Of a DNA stretch of 64,000 nt, positions 34,454 to 43,955 are shown piece after piece (the first letter of the stretch is position 1; each line of letters opens with the position of its first letter). The notes under the pieces were generated by a model. That model was given only the letters and a program-made list of their open reading frames with translations, searched no databases and was not told where the DNA came from. The translations under genes and the position numbers were made by a program. Source of the stretch: Marivivens niveibacter (lineage in GTDB: Bacteria; Pseudomonadota; Alphaproteobacteria; Rhodobacterales; Rhodobacteraceae); NCBI RefSeq assembly GCF_002150005.2, contig NZ_MSPP01000003.1, positions 248,001-312,000 of the forward strand, given 5' to 3'.

Positions 34454-35757
34454 TGGATGCTCGCACGATCATTGGCCAGCTGCGCGACGGGCAGGTGCCA
34501 TCGCCTGAAGCACTTGGGTGGTTTGCCCAAGGGTTGGCGACTGGCGTAGTTACCGACGCGCAAGCGGGTGCTTTTGCTATGGCGGTTTTGCTAAATGGCC
34601 TAAGCGACGAAGGCCGCGTTGCGTTGACATTGGGTATGCGCGATTCAGGCGATGTGCTGAAATGGCGGGTCGATGGTCCAGTGATGGACAAACATTCAAC
34701 AGGCGGTGTCGGTGATTGTGTGTCGCTGATCCTTGCGCCTGCCTTGGCGGCGTGTGGAGTCTATGTGCCGATGATCTCGGGACGTGGTTTGGGCCATACG
34801 GGCGGCACGCTGGATAAATTGGAATCGATCCCGGGTCTGGCGACGGACGTCGACAGTACCCGTTTGCAGGGTCTGCTGAACAAAGTCGGTTGCGCGATCG
34901 TGAGCGCCTCGGGGCGCGTTGCACCCGCTGATAAACGTCTTTACGCAATCCGCGATGTCAGTGCGACGGTTGAAAGCATTGATTTGATCACGGCATCTAT
35001 CCTGTCGAAAAAACTGGCCGCTGGTTTGGATGGGCTGATTTTGGACGTCAAAGTTGGCTCTGGCGCGTTCATGAAAACTGCGGACGAAGCGCGAAATTTA
35101 GCGCGGGCGTTGGTGCAAACGGCCAATGGGGCAGGGTGTAGCACGGCCGCATTTATTACGGATATGAATGAACCGCTGGCCCCGAATTTAGGTAACGCGG
35201 TCGAAGTCGCCACCTGCATGGAAATTCTGTCGGGCAACCGTTTGGCAGGGCCACGACTACATGATCTGACTGTCGCGTTGGGTGGACGAATTATCGCGCT
35301 GTCGGGTGGATCCGAAGGTGAAGGCGAAGAAATGATCGCCGAAGCTATCGCTTCCGGTGCTGCAATGGACCGCTTTGCCCAGATGGTTTTTGAAATGGGC
35401 GGGCCACCCGACATGGACAAAGATTGGCGTACACATCTGCCCGTGGCACCTGTTGTTCGGCCTGTTGCGGCACCTGACGGTGGTTTGGTCAGCGGTTGGG
35501 ATGGTCAGCGTCTGGGCCTGACTGTGGTCGAATTAGGCGGGGGGCGGATGGTCGAAACGGATCGGGTCGATCCGTCAGTGGGTATTACGGATGTAATCCC
35601 TTTAGGCCGGCGGGTAGAAAGAGGCGATCCAATTGCCTGGGTTCATGCGAAAAGTGATAGCGACGCTGATCGTGCTGTGGCTAACATATTGTCATCCTTG
35701 ACGATTGGGGGCGCGGACCCCGATCATCCTGTGGTGCATGAAAGGATTGACCCATGA
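34453..35757 (+). CDS. deoA: Thymidine phosphorylase
   Basis: 434 residues, normal length. It splits thymidine and deoxyuridine with phosphate to give base plus deoxyribose-1-phosphate. The signature K-H-S-T-G-G-V-G-D lies near residue 80, and the S-G-R-G-L-G-H-T-G-G-T-L-D-K-L segment near 110 follows. Starts on the cdd stop and overlaps deoB by four bases, so strongly coupled. Confidence 0.96.
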   Translation: MDARTIIGQLRDGQVPSPEALGWFAQGLATGVVTDAQAGAFAMAVLLNGLSDEGRVALTLGMRDSGDVLKWRVDGPVMDKHSTGGVGDCVSLILAPALAACGVYVPMISGRGLGHTGGTLDKLESIPGLATDVDSTRLQGLLNKVGCAIVSASGRVAPADKRLYAIRDVSATVESIDLITASILSKKLAAGLDGLILDVKVGSGAFMKTADEARNLARALVQTANGAGCSTAAFITDMNEPLAPNLGNAVEVATCMEILSGNRLAGPRLHDLTVALGGRIIALSGGSEGEGEEMIAEAIASGAAMDRFAQMVFEMGGPPDMDKDWRTHLPVAPVVRPVAAPDGGLVSGWDGQRLGLTVVELGGGRMVETDRVDPSVGITDVIPLGRRVERGDPIAWVHAKSDSDADRAVANILSSLTIGGADPDHPVVHERIDP

Positions 35758-36935
35758 CGCGTGCGTTTCTGGTCGTGATGGATAGCGTTGGCATAGGCGG
35801 CGCGCCAGACGCTGATAAGTTTTTCAACGATGGTCAGCCTGATACGGGTGCGAATACTGTCGCGCATATCGCTGCGGAAATGGCGAACGATCGGCCTTTG
35901 CTTTTGCCGACACTCACATCACTGGGGCTAGGACGCGCCGTTGAATTGGCGTCAGGCGAAACTGCGGTTGGGTTGGATGGACCCGTCGATGGCGCGTGGG
36001 GCGCAGCGACCGAAATATCGAACGGTAAGGATACCCCAAGCGGTCATTGGGAATTGGCTGGCGTTCCTGTTCCGTGGGATTGGACTGTTTTCGAAGAAAA
36101 ACAAAACTCGTTTCCGCCAGAGGTCATCGAGGCGCTGTGCAAAGCTGCAGGGACTGACGGTATTTTGGCGAATTGTCATGCCTCTGGAACCGAAATCATC
36201 GAACGACTTGGTGATGAGCATGTCAAAACGGGCTGGCCGATTTGCTATACGTCGGTAGACAGCGTTTTACAGATCGCCGCACACGAAGAACACTTTGGTC
36301 TGGACCGCCTGTTGGACCTATGCCGTGCGGTCGCGCCGATGTTGCACGACATGCGCGTTGGCCGCGTGATTGCCCGCCCGTTTGTCGGTGAAAGCGGTCA
36401 ATATTCCCGCACGTCCAATCGCAAAGATTTCGCGATCGCTCCGCCCGCCGACACGCTGTGCGATGTGGCGGCGGCTGCAGGCCGACCCGTTCACGCTATT
36501 GGCAAAATTGGCGACATTTTTTCAATGCGTGGCATCACAGATGTGCGCAAAGGGCGCGATATAGCCCTGATGCAGCACCTATCGGATTGGGTCGAAGATG
36601 CCGAAGACGGGTCGCTAACCTTTGCCAATTTTGTTGAATTTGACAGCGAATACGGGCACCGCCGCGATGTTGCAGGTTATGCCGCGCATCTGGAATGGTT
36701 CGATGCTGAAATCGGAAATATCTTGCCCCGCTTGGGCGAAGGCGATCTGTTGGTCATAACCGCCGATCACGGGAATGACCCGACATGGATTGGTACAGAT
36801 CATACCCGCGAACGTGTGCCAGTGCTGGTTCATGGGTTGGGGCACAAAGAATTGGGGCATCTGGCCTTTACTGATGTGGCCGAATTGGTCGCTGAACATT
36901 TGGGCTTGCCGCCCATGTCCAAAGGACGCGCATAA
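35754..36935 (+). CDS. deoB: Phosphopentomutase
   Basis: 393 residues, typical. It moves phosphate from C1 to C5 of (deoxy)ribose. Metal-binding motifs of the alkaline-phosphatase superfamily are seen: M-D-S-V-G-I-G-G-A-P-D near residue 8, T-P-S-G-H-W-E near 92, and I-T-A-D-H-G-N-D-P with T-D-H-T-R-E near 335. It overlaps both deoA and add. Confidence 0.96.
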   Translation: MTRAFLVVMDSVGIGGAPDADKFFNDGQPDTGANTVAHIAAEMANDRPLLLPTLTSLGLGRAVELASGETAVGLDGPVDGAWGAATEISNGKDTPSGHWELAGVPVPWDWTVFEEKQNSFPPEVIEALCKAAGTDGILANCHASGTEIIERLGDEHVKTGWPICYTSVDSVLQIAAHEEHFGLDRLLDLCRAVAPMLHDMRVGRVIARPFVGESGQYSRTSNRKDFAIAPPADTLCDVAAAAGRPVHAIGKIGDIFSMRGITDVRKGRDIALMQHLSDWVEDAEDGSLTFANFVEFDSEYGHRRDVAGYAAHLEWFDAEIGNILPRLGEGDLLVITADHGNDPTWIGTDHTRERVPVLVHGLGHKELGHLAFTDVAELVAEHLGLPPMSKGRA

Positions 36936-37924
36936 TGACTTATCGATCCCTGCCCAAAGTTGAACTTCACCTGCATTTCGAAGGCGCAGCGCCGCCCGAA
37001 TTCATCCGACAACTTGCGCATGAGAAAAAGGTGGATTTGTCGAAAATCTTTAATTCCGATGGCACCTACGCCTATCGCGATTTCGACCATTTCCTAGAGG
37101 TCTACGAGGGCGCAACATCGGTCCTGAAATCACCTGAAGATTTTGCGCGGCTTTGTACCGCCGTGGCTGAACAATCCGCGCAGCATGGCGTTGTGTACAC
37201 TGAATTGTTCATATCGCCCGATTTTTGCGGCGGGTCGGATGTGTCGGCGTGGCGCGAATATCTGGCCGCGATCAAAGAAGGGGCGGACAAAGCCGAAGCC
37301 CAGCACGGCATCACGATCAAAGGTGTGGCAACCTGCATTCGTCATTTCGGGCCTGAAATGGCGAAACAAAGTGCGCTATGTGCCGCCGAAACGGTTGGTG
37401 ATTTTCTAACTGGCTTTGGCATGGGTGGCGCTGAAATGATGCATCGTCCCAGCGATTTTGCCTATAGTTTCGACATGGCACGCGAGGCTGGACTGCAATT
37501 GACCTGTCATGCGGGGGAATGGGGCGGCCCCGATATGGTCGCCGACACCATCAATGATCTGCGCGTGGAACGTATTGGTCACGGCATTAACGCGATCAAA
37601 GACCGTGCTTTGGTTGATCGCATTGCTGCTGCTGGCATCGTTTTGGAGGTATGTCCAGGATCGAACGTGTTCCTAAATGCGTCCGGCGATCTAAAGGATC
37701 ACCCGATCAAGGCGCTGCGCGATGCAGGGGTAAAGGTCACCGTGTCGACAGACGATCCACCGTTTTTCCAGACCACGATGACCAAAGAATATGAAGATCT
37801 GGCCGCAGCATTCGGCTGGGATGAAACTGATTTTAACGCATTGAACCAAACAGCATTGGACGCGGCATTTTGTGACGCCGCAACCAAAGATAAGATCGCC
37901 AAACGATTGGAGACCACGAAATGA
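36935..37924 (+). CDS. add: Adenosine deaminase
   Basis: 329 residues. Zinc-ligand and catalytic motifs are present: L-H-L-H-F-E-G near residue 11, C-H-A-G-E-W-G near 190, R-I-G-H-G near 210, and V-S-T-D-D-P-P-F near 268. It converts adenosine or deoxyadenosine to inosine forms; a related substrate such as adenine cannot be fully excluded, but the first motif and operon context fit adenosine. Overlaps upp by four bases. Confidence 0.92.
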   Translation: MTYRSLPKVELHLHFEGAAPPEFIRQLAHEKKVDLSKIFNSDGTYAYRDFDHFLEVYEGATSVLKSPEDFARLCTAVAEQSAQHGVVYTELFISPDFCGGSDVSAWREYLAAIKEGADKAEAQHGITIKGVATCIRHFGPEMAKQSALCAAETVGDFLTGFGMGGAEMMHRPSDFAYSFDMAREAGLQLTCHAGEWGGPDMVADTINDLRVERIGHGINAIKDRALVDRIAAAGIVLEVCPGSNVFLNASGDLKDHPIKALRDAGVKVTVSTDDPPFFQTTMTKEYEDLAAAFGWDETDFNALNQTALDAAFCDAATKDKIAKRLETTK

Positions 37925-38553
37925 CCGACCATCTGACAGTGGTGTCGCACCCATTGGTGCAGCATAAATTGACTATCATGCGGGAAAAGGAAACATCGAC
38001 GGCTGTGTTCCGTCAGTTGCTGCGGGAAATTTCTTTGTTGTTGGCCTATGAGGTCACTCGCGATTTGCCCGTATCGACTAAGAAGATCGAAACGCCGCTG
38101 TGCGAAATGGATGCGCCACAGCTGGACGGCAAAAAACTAGCGCTGGTGTCGATCCTGCGCGCTGGCAACGGCCTGCTTGACGGTATTCTGGAATTGATCC
38201 CATCCGCACGCGTTGGTTTCGTTGGTCTTTACCGCGACGAAGAAACCCTGCAACCCGTCGAATACTATTTCAAAGTTCCAGCAGAGATTGACGATCGTGT
38301 TGTTATTGTCGTCGATCCAATGCTTGCGACTGGCAATTCGTCGGCTGCGGCGATCGACATGATCAAAAACGCTGGCGCAAAGAACATTATCTTTTTGTGC
38401 TTGCTTGCAGCCCCCGAAGGTGTCGCAAAAATGAAAGAGGCGCACCCCGATGTGCCGATTGTCACCGCGTCGTTGGACGATGGTTTGACGGACCAAGGCT
38501 ACATTACACCAGGTCTAGGGGATGCGGGTGATCGGATGTTTGGCACAAAATAG
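37921..38553 (+). CDS. upp: Uracil phosphoribosyltransferase
   Basis: 210 residues, the family's usual size. It joins uracil and PRPP to form UMP. The PRPP loop is [10 protein letters not shown] near residue 130, and the C-terminal uracil-binding [12 protein letters not shown]-x-F-G-T is intact. Last gene of the salvage operon. No convincing terminator seen in the 87 bases that follow. Confidence 0.97.
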   Translation: MTDHLTVVSHPLVQHKLTIMREKETSTAVFRQLLREISLLLAYEVTRDLPVSTKKIETPLCEMDAPQLDGKKLALVSILRAGNGLLDGILELIPSARVGFVGLYRDEETLQPVEYYFKVPAEIDDRVVIVVDPMLATGNSSAAAIDMIKNAGAKNIIFLCLLAAPEGVAKMKEAHPDVPIVTASLDDGLTDQGYITPGLGDAGDRMFGTK

Positions 38554-38640
38554 ACACATGTCTGGCACCCATAGCGTGTCCAAATGCTTTACAGATAAGG
38601 GTTATTCGGGCATCCTGCGTTAAAAGAGTATGAGGTGCAG

Positions 38641-39813
38641 ATGTCGAGCGCTCGGATTATCGGGTTTATCGCGGCGTGTTTGGGCGGCGTAGCGCAGATT
38701 GGGTATGCCCAATCGCAGACCCCTGTACCTGCTGAATTTCCCCCAGCCAGCTACGACGCGAACCAATACGTTGACAGTGCAGGCTGCGTTTTTGTGCGCG
38801 CTGGTATGGCAGGAACGGTTAATTGGGTGCCGCGTTTGTCCCGTGATCGTCAACAGCTGTGCGGGTTCGAACCGACCATCGGCGCGGCAATTCCATCGCC
38901 GTTACCGGCGAATGTGCCGATCATCACAATCGATCAACCCGCTGCTCCTGCGGCTGCCCCGCGCATCATTGCGGACCCGATTACGCCGCCGACCACAAAT
39001 CGCGATCCGATGGAAACAGTTGCGTCAGTCACGACGATGCCGTCGATGCAAACGATTTCATCGCGCGTGATTGCAGATGCTGCCGCAGCTGCGCCGGTGC
39101 TAACGCCTGCACCTGTGGTGCGTGAACCTGAACCCGTTCGAATGACCATGACGCAGGTCTGCGAAGGGAAATATGGTGTGCAGCGGCAATATATTAACGC
39201 AGCAACGGGTGAGTTTATTGACTGCGGCCCCGCACCAGTGACCCAAGTCGCTACTGTTGCACCAACAGCTCCTGCTGGCGACACGCGCTGTACCAACCTT
39301 AGTCAGGCGGTCACCACATCTGGCCGCAATGTTGAGGTGCGCTGTGGTCCGCAAACGCAATCCATCTGGGGTGGAAACCGTATCCCAGCCAGCAATCCTG
39401 TTCCGGTGGCAACGAGCACTGGCACGTCTTATGTGCCTGTTGACCGTCCGGCGACGGCTGTTTTGTCTGCGCCTGTGGCTAGTGCATCCAGCCCTGCGCC
39501 GACTGTTGTGCCTGCCGCGCCTGTGGCGGCGCCTGTCCCGTCGTCCTGTAATTTCGACAGTGTCAGCGCCCAATATATGGCCGGTGCGAATGTACGCTGT
39601 GGTCCGCAAACGCAATCGCCTTCCGGCGGTGTCGCACGTTCATCTGCTCAGGCAGGTCGTGCTAGTTTCAACCCGTCTACCGGTGGCTTGTTTGGTCGCG
39701 CGGTCCCTGCATCAAACCCGCCTTATGTGGCCAACGGCGAACCGATTGTGCCGAATGGGTACGAGGTGGTTTGGGACGATGATCGCCTGAACCCAAATCG
39801 TGGTTTGAATTAA
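38641..39813 (+). CDS. Secreted Ala/Pro/Val-rich protein with Cys repeats
   Basis: 390 residues from the ATG at 38641 (GAGGTG upstream). A signal peptide ends near G-Y-A-Q. The mature protein is rich in Ala, Pro, Val and Thr in low-complexity linkers, with Cys-containing modules: two near-identical copies of V-R-C-G-P-Q-T-Q-S near residues 236 and 318 and a looser form near 190 (I-D-C-G-P). The C-terminus ends V-V-W-D-D-D-R-L-N-P-N-R-G, a motif I recall in other Rhodobacterales secreted proteins, some with a SPOR domain; no SPOR domain is seen here. Function unknown, probably envelope-associated. Confidence 0.75.
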   Translation: MSSARIIGFIAACLGGVAQIGYAQSQTPVPAEFPPASYDANQYVDSAGCVFVRAGMAGTVNWVPRLSRDRQQLCGFEPTIGAAIPSPLPANVPIITIDQPAAPAAAPRIIADPITPPTTNRDPMETVASVTTMPSMQTISSRVIADAAAAAPVLTPAPVVREPEPVRMTMTQVCEGKYGVQRQYINAATGEFIDCGPAPVTQVATVAPTAPAGDTRCTNLSQAVTTSGRNVEVRCGPQTQSIWGGNRIPASNPVPVATSTGTSYVPVDRPATAVLSAPVASASSPAPTVVPAAPVAAPVPSSCNFDSVSAQYMAGANVRCGPQTQSPSGGVARSSAQAGRASFNPSTGGLFGRAVPASNPPYVANGEPIVPNGYEVVWDDDRLNPNRGLN

Positions 39814-40829
39814 TTTCCGCAAATACCCTGTAGTGCGACCCAATCCCCATCGCCCAGAATAAGTGGCGCTTGGGTTGGGTTGACTGGATTTGCTTCGATC
39901 AAAGCCAATGTGCTTTGGCCTGTGATATCGGTGGCGTAGGCAAACGGGCGGCTGGAAACTTGGGCCGCTTCGAACCGTGCAAGCAGTTGTTCGGTGCTGA
40001 TGGATGGCAAAGGTTGCCCAACCGCGTGTTCTGCATAGGTGCGCAAAATGTCGGACGACATTTCGCCCGTTGTCAGCAGTTGGAATGTCGCGCGAATGCC
40101 GGCATCATTCAGAACATCGCCCAAGGGGTCATTTTCAATCCGTGCCTGATTGGCTGCGATAATATAGCCAGCGGGGACTGCGGGGTCTTCGTAGTCTTCA
40201 ACCAATGACCGGTTCAATAAAATGATGCCGCCAGGCAAAACTAATGTCTCTGAAACCGCATCAGGGACAATCAGAACCTGAACGTCGCTATCGGCACCCA
40301 ATGCGCGGTCTTTCAACGTGTTCAGGGCAAGCGCCCCGCGCGGACTGTCGCAAACAGACCCCGTCAGGCGTTGTACATGTCCTAACAGCGTTGCGCCGAT
40401 TGCACTGCGCGTGGCGTCAGTCACCGCGGTTAGCGTATGGTCGCGCAGGGCGTTAGGTGCCCAAAAGACACCCAGCCCAACAACTGCCGCGATCGATACC
40501 AATGCGCCCACACCGCGCAGGCGCCCAGGGCGTGGTCGTGAACGGTTGACCGCCTTGCGTACCTTTTCAATCGCATCAATCATCAGATCGTCGTCTATTT
40601 CGACGGTTTCTGTACCGTCATCGTCCGGTGCAAAAATCGCTGGCCGCGTTCCTTCGTTCATGCGAACGACCGCAGGTAGTGACCAATGCGCAAGGGGGCG
40701 ATCTGCACTATCGCGGATGATCAGCGTCGCATCGCCAAAGGACACAACCACCTCGCGGCGTTGTGCGTCTGGGTCTGGTCGCCAGATCCCTAGACTTTCC
40801 AGTTTTGCGAATTGATCTAATGCTGTCAT
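39810..40829 (-). CDS. Degenerate M48-like membrane protein
   Basis: 339 residues. A cytoplasmic N-terminal region (1-100) leads to one membrane helix (about 101-125) and a periplasmic part that resembles M48 peptidases: L-V-L-P-G-G-I-I-L-L-N-R-S-L-V-E-D near residue 195. However, where M48 enzymes have H-E-x-x-H, this protein has A-G-Y-I-I-A-A-N-Q-A-R, so the zinc site is lost and it is probably not a protease. The stop overlaps the convergent secreted-protein gene by four bases. Confidence 0.72.
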   Translation of the reverse strand: MTALDQFAKLESLGIWRPDPDAQRREVVVSFGDATLIIRDSADRPLAHWSLPAVVRMNEGTRPAIFAPDDDGTETVEIDDDLMIDAIEKVRKAVNRSRPRPGRLRGVGALVSIAAVVGLGVFWAPNALRDHTLTAVTDATRSAIGATLLGHVQRLTGSVCDSPRGALALNTLKDRALGADSDVQVLIVPDAVSETLVLPGGIILLNRSLVEDYEDPAVPAGYIIAANQARIENDPLGDVLNDAGIRATFQLLTTGEMSSDILRTYAEHAVGQPLPSISTEQLLARFEAAQVSSRPFAYATDITGQSTLALIEANPVNPTQAPLILGDGDWVALQGICGN

Positions 40830-40940
40830 CTGCTCGTGCTTTTTACGGCAATATAACTAGTTCAAAACCTTTGGGCCAGCCTGTGTTGATACGAAGAGAC
40901 GAGGACTCGCGCATTGGTTGGTACAAGGTTAGGATGCGGC

Positions 40941-41591
40941 ATGATTATCTCTCGTGGGCGCGATTATTTATTCGTACATATTCCCAAAACCGGCGGCACG
41001 GCGATGGCGCTGGCGTTAGAGGATCGGGCCAAAGCTGATGACATCCTAATCGGGGATACACCCAAAGCGTTAAAGCGGAAGAAACGCCTAAAGGACGTAG
41101 AGACGAATGGGCGTTTATGGAAACATTCGCGCCTGTGTGATGTCGAACCGATGGTGTCGCGCGATGACATGGAACGAATGTTCACATTTACCTTGGTGCG
41201 CAACCCGTGGGACCGCGTCGTTAGCTATTATCATTGGCTACAGGATCAGTCGTTTGATCACCCTGCGGTGCGTTTTGCGCAAACTCTGACCTTTGAGGCG
41301 TTCGTGAATGAACCGCACACCCAGTCAAGTTTGGCAGCCAACAGTTACGTAAGTTATATGAGAGACAGTGCAGGCATCGAACACTGCAATTTGTACATCA
41401 GATTAGAGCATCTTACCGCGGATATGTCGCCATTGGCAGACCATTTAGGGTTCATGCCGACAGTCCCCGTCGCAAATGCATCAAAGCGCGATTCGGATTG
41501 GCGCGGTTATTACACTGGCCAAACACGTGATTTGATTGGGAATTTATGCGCGGCTGATATCACGCGTTTTAAATACAACTTTGATTGTTAA
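40941..41591 (+). CDS. Sulfotransferase family protein
   Basis: 216 residues from the ATG at 40941 (AGGATG upstream). The N-terminal F-V-H-I-P-K-T-G-G-T-A-M is the PAPS 5'-phosphosulfate loop of family 2 sulfotransferases, and V-R-N-P-W-D-R-V-V-S-Y-Y-H-W near residue 91 is the 3'-phosphate motif. It would transfer sulfate to a carbohydrate or similar acceptor. No glycan genes are adjacent, so the acceptor is unknown. Confidence 0.9.
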   Translation: MIISRGRDYLFVHIPKTGGTAMALALEDRAKADDILIGDTPKALKRKKRLKDVETNGRLWKHSRLCDVEPMVSRDDMERMFTFTLVRNPWDRVVSYYHWLQDQSFDHPAVRFAQTLTFEAFVNEPHTQSSLAANSYVSYMRDSAGIEHCNLYIRLEHLTADMSPLADHLGFMPTVPVANASKRDSDWRGYYTGQTRDLIGNLCAADITRFKYNFDC

Positions 41592-41745
41592 CCAAAACGG
41601 CGAAATGTGGCTGTGTACACGCGTTTACACTTCTTCAGTGTGACAATGCCCCAATTGCGCCGCGTTTCGTCCTAAACCTTGTCTCATGAATCAGTTGGTC
41701 TGGTCCCTGTCAAAGCGCAACGCTTGCAGGATAGGGGAAGTGCCG

Positions 41746-42375
41746 ATGTATGCCTGGAACAACCAGACATGGAGCCCGGCTGAAGGGGCACCAGAATTTG
41801 CAGCCAGTTTGGCTGATGTTGGTAATGGTATGATAGCTGGTACACGTGTGGCCACCGCGATGGGGTGGCGACCGATCGAAACAGTTAGTGTTGGTGATCA
41901 GGTTTTAACTTTTGACAAAGGGATGCAGACAGTAACGGCGATCCGCCGTGAACATGTGCAAACCAGTGGCGCATTGGGTGGGGTCTCTAATTGGCCACTA
42001 CGCGTGCCGAAAGGCGCCTTGGGCAATTTAGAGGAAATGAGCTTACCGCGACGGCAGGCGATCCTCATCGAAAGCGATGTGGCAGAGGATATGTTTGGGG
42101 ATGCATTCACTCTGATTCATGTTGCGGCGTTAGAAGGGTTCCGTGGGATTGAACCCGTAAGACCAGCCGATTTCATCGAGGTCATCACGCTTCAATTCGA
42201 AGAAGATCAGATTGTGTTCGGGAAGGGCGGTTTTTTGTTCTATTGTCCACCGCCGTCTGACATTTTGCACGATTTGCTGTGTGAACCCAAAGTGCCGCGC
42301 TATCACATACTTCCAAAGGATAAGGCAGAGATATTGGTCAGCGTTTTGGAATACGAAGACGCGAAACATGACTGA
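41746..42375 (+). CDS. Hint-domain protein
   Basis: 209 residues from the ATG at 41746 (AGGGGAAG upstream); an ATG 20 codons earlier is an alternative. The Hint_2 pattern is G-M-I-A-G-T-R-V-A-T-A-M-G-W-R-P-I-E-T-V-S-V-G-D-Q-V-L-T-F near residue 27. The usual first residue Cys/Ser for autoprocessing is replaced (G-T-R precedes), so self-cleavage is doubtful. Rhodobacterales carry many such proteins, often near RTX proteins as here. Function unknown. Confidence 0.85.
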   Translation: MYAWNNQTWSPAEGAPEFAASLADVGNGMIAGTRVATAMGWRPIETVSVGDQVLTFDKGMQTVTAIRREHVQTSGALGGVSNWPLRVPKGALGNLEEMSLPRRQAILIESDVAEDMFGDAFTLIHVAALEGFRGIEPVRPADFIEVITLQFEEDQIVFGKGGFLFYCPPPSDILHDLLCEPKVPRYHILPKDKAEILVSVLEYEDAKHD

Positions 42376-42423
42376 TTTTTCGCATCGGCGGTGATTCACC
42401 GAATTTTGCCCGATATTACATCC

Positions 42424-42463
42424 AAATCCGTCAGTGACACGCAAAATCACTGACGGATTTTTG
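42424..42463 (+). terminator. Rho-independent terminator after the Hint gene
   Basis: A 14-base perfect stem, AAATCCGTCAGTGA at 42424-42437 and its complement at 42447-42460, with a nine-base loop and a short T tract. Confidence 0.85.
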
Positions 42464-42470
42464 ACAATTT

Positions 42471-42505
42471 GGGGTATCTGAATACCCAAATGGGGTAGTT
42501 AGGGT
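42471..42505 (+). promoter_or_regulatory. GGGGTA repeats upstream of the acidic protein gene
   Basis: GGGTAT-CTGA-ATACCC forms an inverted repeat (42472-42487). GGGGTA at 42471 recurs at 42492, 21 bases apart, with a third partial AGGGT at 42501. The cluster lies 93-127 bases before the acidic RTX-like gene and after a terminator, so it is in that gene's promoter region. Regulator unknown. Confidence 0.5.
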
Positions 42506-42597
42506 GGCAAACGTATAGGGGCTATTACCTAGTAACGGTAAATATATTATTCGCATCGTCACACACTGTAACGAACGCGCATATGTAGGTTTTCCAA

Positions 42598-43275
42598 ATG
42601 GGTTTCTTGTTCCTTCTTCTTGGTGCGGCTGGCATGGCTAGCTTTGCTGATCTGGACCTAGATGGTTCGGACAAAGACGTTGATGCATCCGAAGAAACCC
42701 AAGACGACGATGTTGATGTTTCCGCCGAAGCGTTGATCGAATTGTTGGAAGATGCGACCGTCGTTGACGGTGATGACGCAGGCTACGACATCGAAACCGC
42801 TGATGAAGACGATGTTGTTATCGTCGACGGCAAACAGGTTCTTGACGGTGAAGATTTCACTGACGAAAACATCGAAACCAATGATGGCGATGATTACGTC
42901 GAACTAACCGGTGGTCATGGTTCGCAAGCGGATGAAATTGATCTGGGCGCTGGTGATGATGTGATCAACGTAGGCTTTGGTTCGGTTGTGGACAGCCTGA
43001 TCATGGGTGCTGGTGCGGACGTTCTGGCAATGACCGGCATGTGCACCGAAGTCACTGTCGAAGATTTCGATCCTGCAGAAGACGTTCTGGCGTTGGATCT
43101 GGGCCTATCATTCCTGAACGGCGACGATGCGATGGACTATGTTGAATTCAACGAAACTGACGATGGTGTGACAATGGCTGTTGTTGAACCAGAAGGCACC
43201 GAAATTTTCGCGATGGTTACCCTGAAAGGCCTAACGATGAACGACGTTGCCAATCTGGAAATCATGTTCGGCTAA
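42598..43275 (+). CDS. Acidic RTX-like calcium-binding protein
   Basis: 225 residues and extremely acidic (Asp/Glu in long runs over residues 20-100). A short hydrophobic N-terminus (G-F-L-F-L-L-L-G-A-A-G-M-A) could be a signal or membrane anchor. The middle has an RTX-like I-D-L-G-A-G-D-D-V-I-N-V and M-G-A-G-A-D-V-L-A segment, and the C-terminal part (V-E-D-F-D-P-A-E-D-V-L-A-L-D) is the beta domain found after RTX repeats in Rhodobacterales. Likely secreted through type I export and calcium-binding; no exporter is adjacent. Confidence 0.8.
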   Translation: MGFLFLLLGAAGMASFADLDLDGSDKDVDASEETQDDDVDVSAEALIELLEDATVVDGDDAGYDIETADEDDVVIVDGKQVLDGEDFTDENIETNDGDDYVELTGGHGSQADEIDLGAGDDVINVGFGSVVDSLIMGAGADVLAMTGMCTEVTVEDFDPAEDVLALDLGLSFLNGDDAMDYVEFNETDDGVTMAVVEPEGTEIFAMVTLKGLTMNDVANLEIMFG

Positions 43276-43295
43276 GTTTGAATTTATCCGATGCG

Positions 43296-43323
43296 AAAAG
43301 GGCGGACCGTGGTCCGCCCTTTT
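43296..43323. terminator. Shared terminator between convergent genes
   Basis: A 13-base stem AAAAGGGCGGACC/GGTCCGCCCTTTT (43296-43308 and 43311-43323) with a tiny loop, 21 bases after the acidic protein stop and just before the end of the convergent barrel gene. A/T ends allow bidirectional use. Confidence 0.87.
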
Positions 43324-43327
43324 GCGT

Positions 43328-43924
43328 TTAGAATGTATAGCCGACTGTAAGCGACAGATATGGCACTGCTGGCAAATCGGCCAGTTCGTCGTTCAGATCG
43401 TCAATGTCGGTTTGGAAATCCGCGTCAGTTGCATTTGTGGATGCTTCTAGAGATGTGAAAATCGCGCCAAGCTCACCACTCAGATAAACGCCGCTGTCCC
43501 AAGTGTAGTTGTAACCCGTTGCTAGCATTGGCGCGACATCGTCTTTGAATGCGATTTCAGCTTCGAATGTGTCAGTGCCGTCATCGAAATCGGTCGAAAT
43601 GGCCGAATTGGAAAAGAACAGACCGCCCGATACGCGCCAGCCGCCCAGCACATAATAATCCGCGACAACACCCAAAGCGCCCAAGCTTAGGTCCGCAGTG
43701 ACGTCGTAATTGGTGTCATCTTCGGATTCATAGGTGTCGGTTTCCGATACGTTGATACCGCCTAGATAGAAACCACGTGCCTTGATCTGTGGTGTGATTT
43801 CATAAGATCCTTCGATCATTGCCCCAAAGGTCGATAGGCCTGCACCGGCCTGCATATCGCCAGTCTCAGCGGCTGCTGCACCAGCTAAGCTCATAAATAA
43901 AATAGAAGAAAGTATCGTTTTCAT
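43328..43924 (-). CDS. Outer-membrane beta-barrel protein
   Basis: 198 residues from the ATG at 43924, which gives a signal peptide ending A-A-A-A-E. The mature part is a set of alternating amphipathic strands (Y-E-I-T-P-Q-I-K-A-R-G-F-Y-L, V-V-A-D-Y-Y-V-L-G-G-W-R-V-S-G-G-L-F-F), and the last residue is Phe in L-T-V-G-Y-T-F, the outer-membrane assembly signal. It resembles small OmpW/porin-like barrels. A TTACGTT-type palindrome lies 32 bases upstream. Cargo unknown. Confidence 0.85.
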   Translation of the reverse strand: MKTILSSILFMSLAGAAAAETGDMQAGAGLSTFGAMIEGSYEITPQIKARGFYLGGINVSETDTYESEDDTNYDVTADLSLGALGVVADYYVLGGWRVSGGLFFSNSAISTDFDDGTDTFEAEIAFKDDVAPMLATGYNYTWDSGVYLSGELGAIFTSLEASTNATDADFQTDIDDLNDELADLPAVPYLSLTVGYTF

Positions 43925-43955
43925 AGTTAACCCCATAACAATAACGTAGGGTCAA

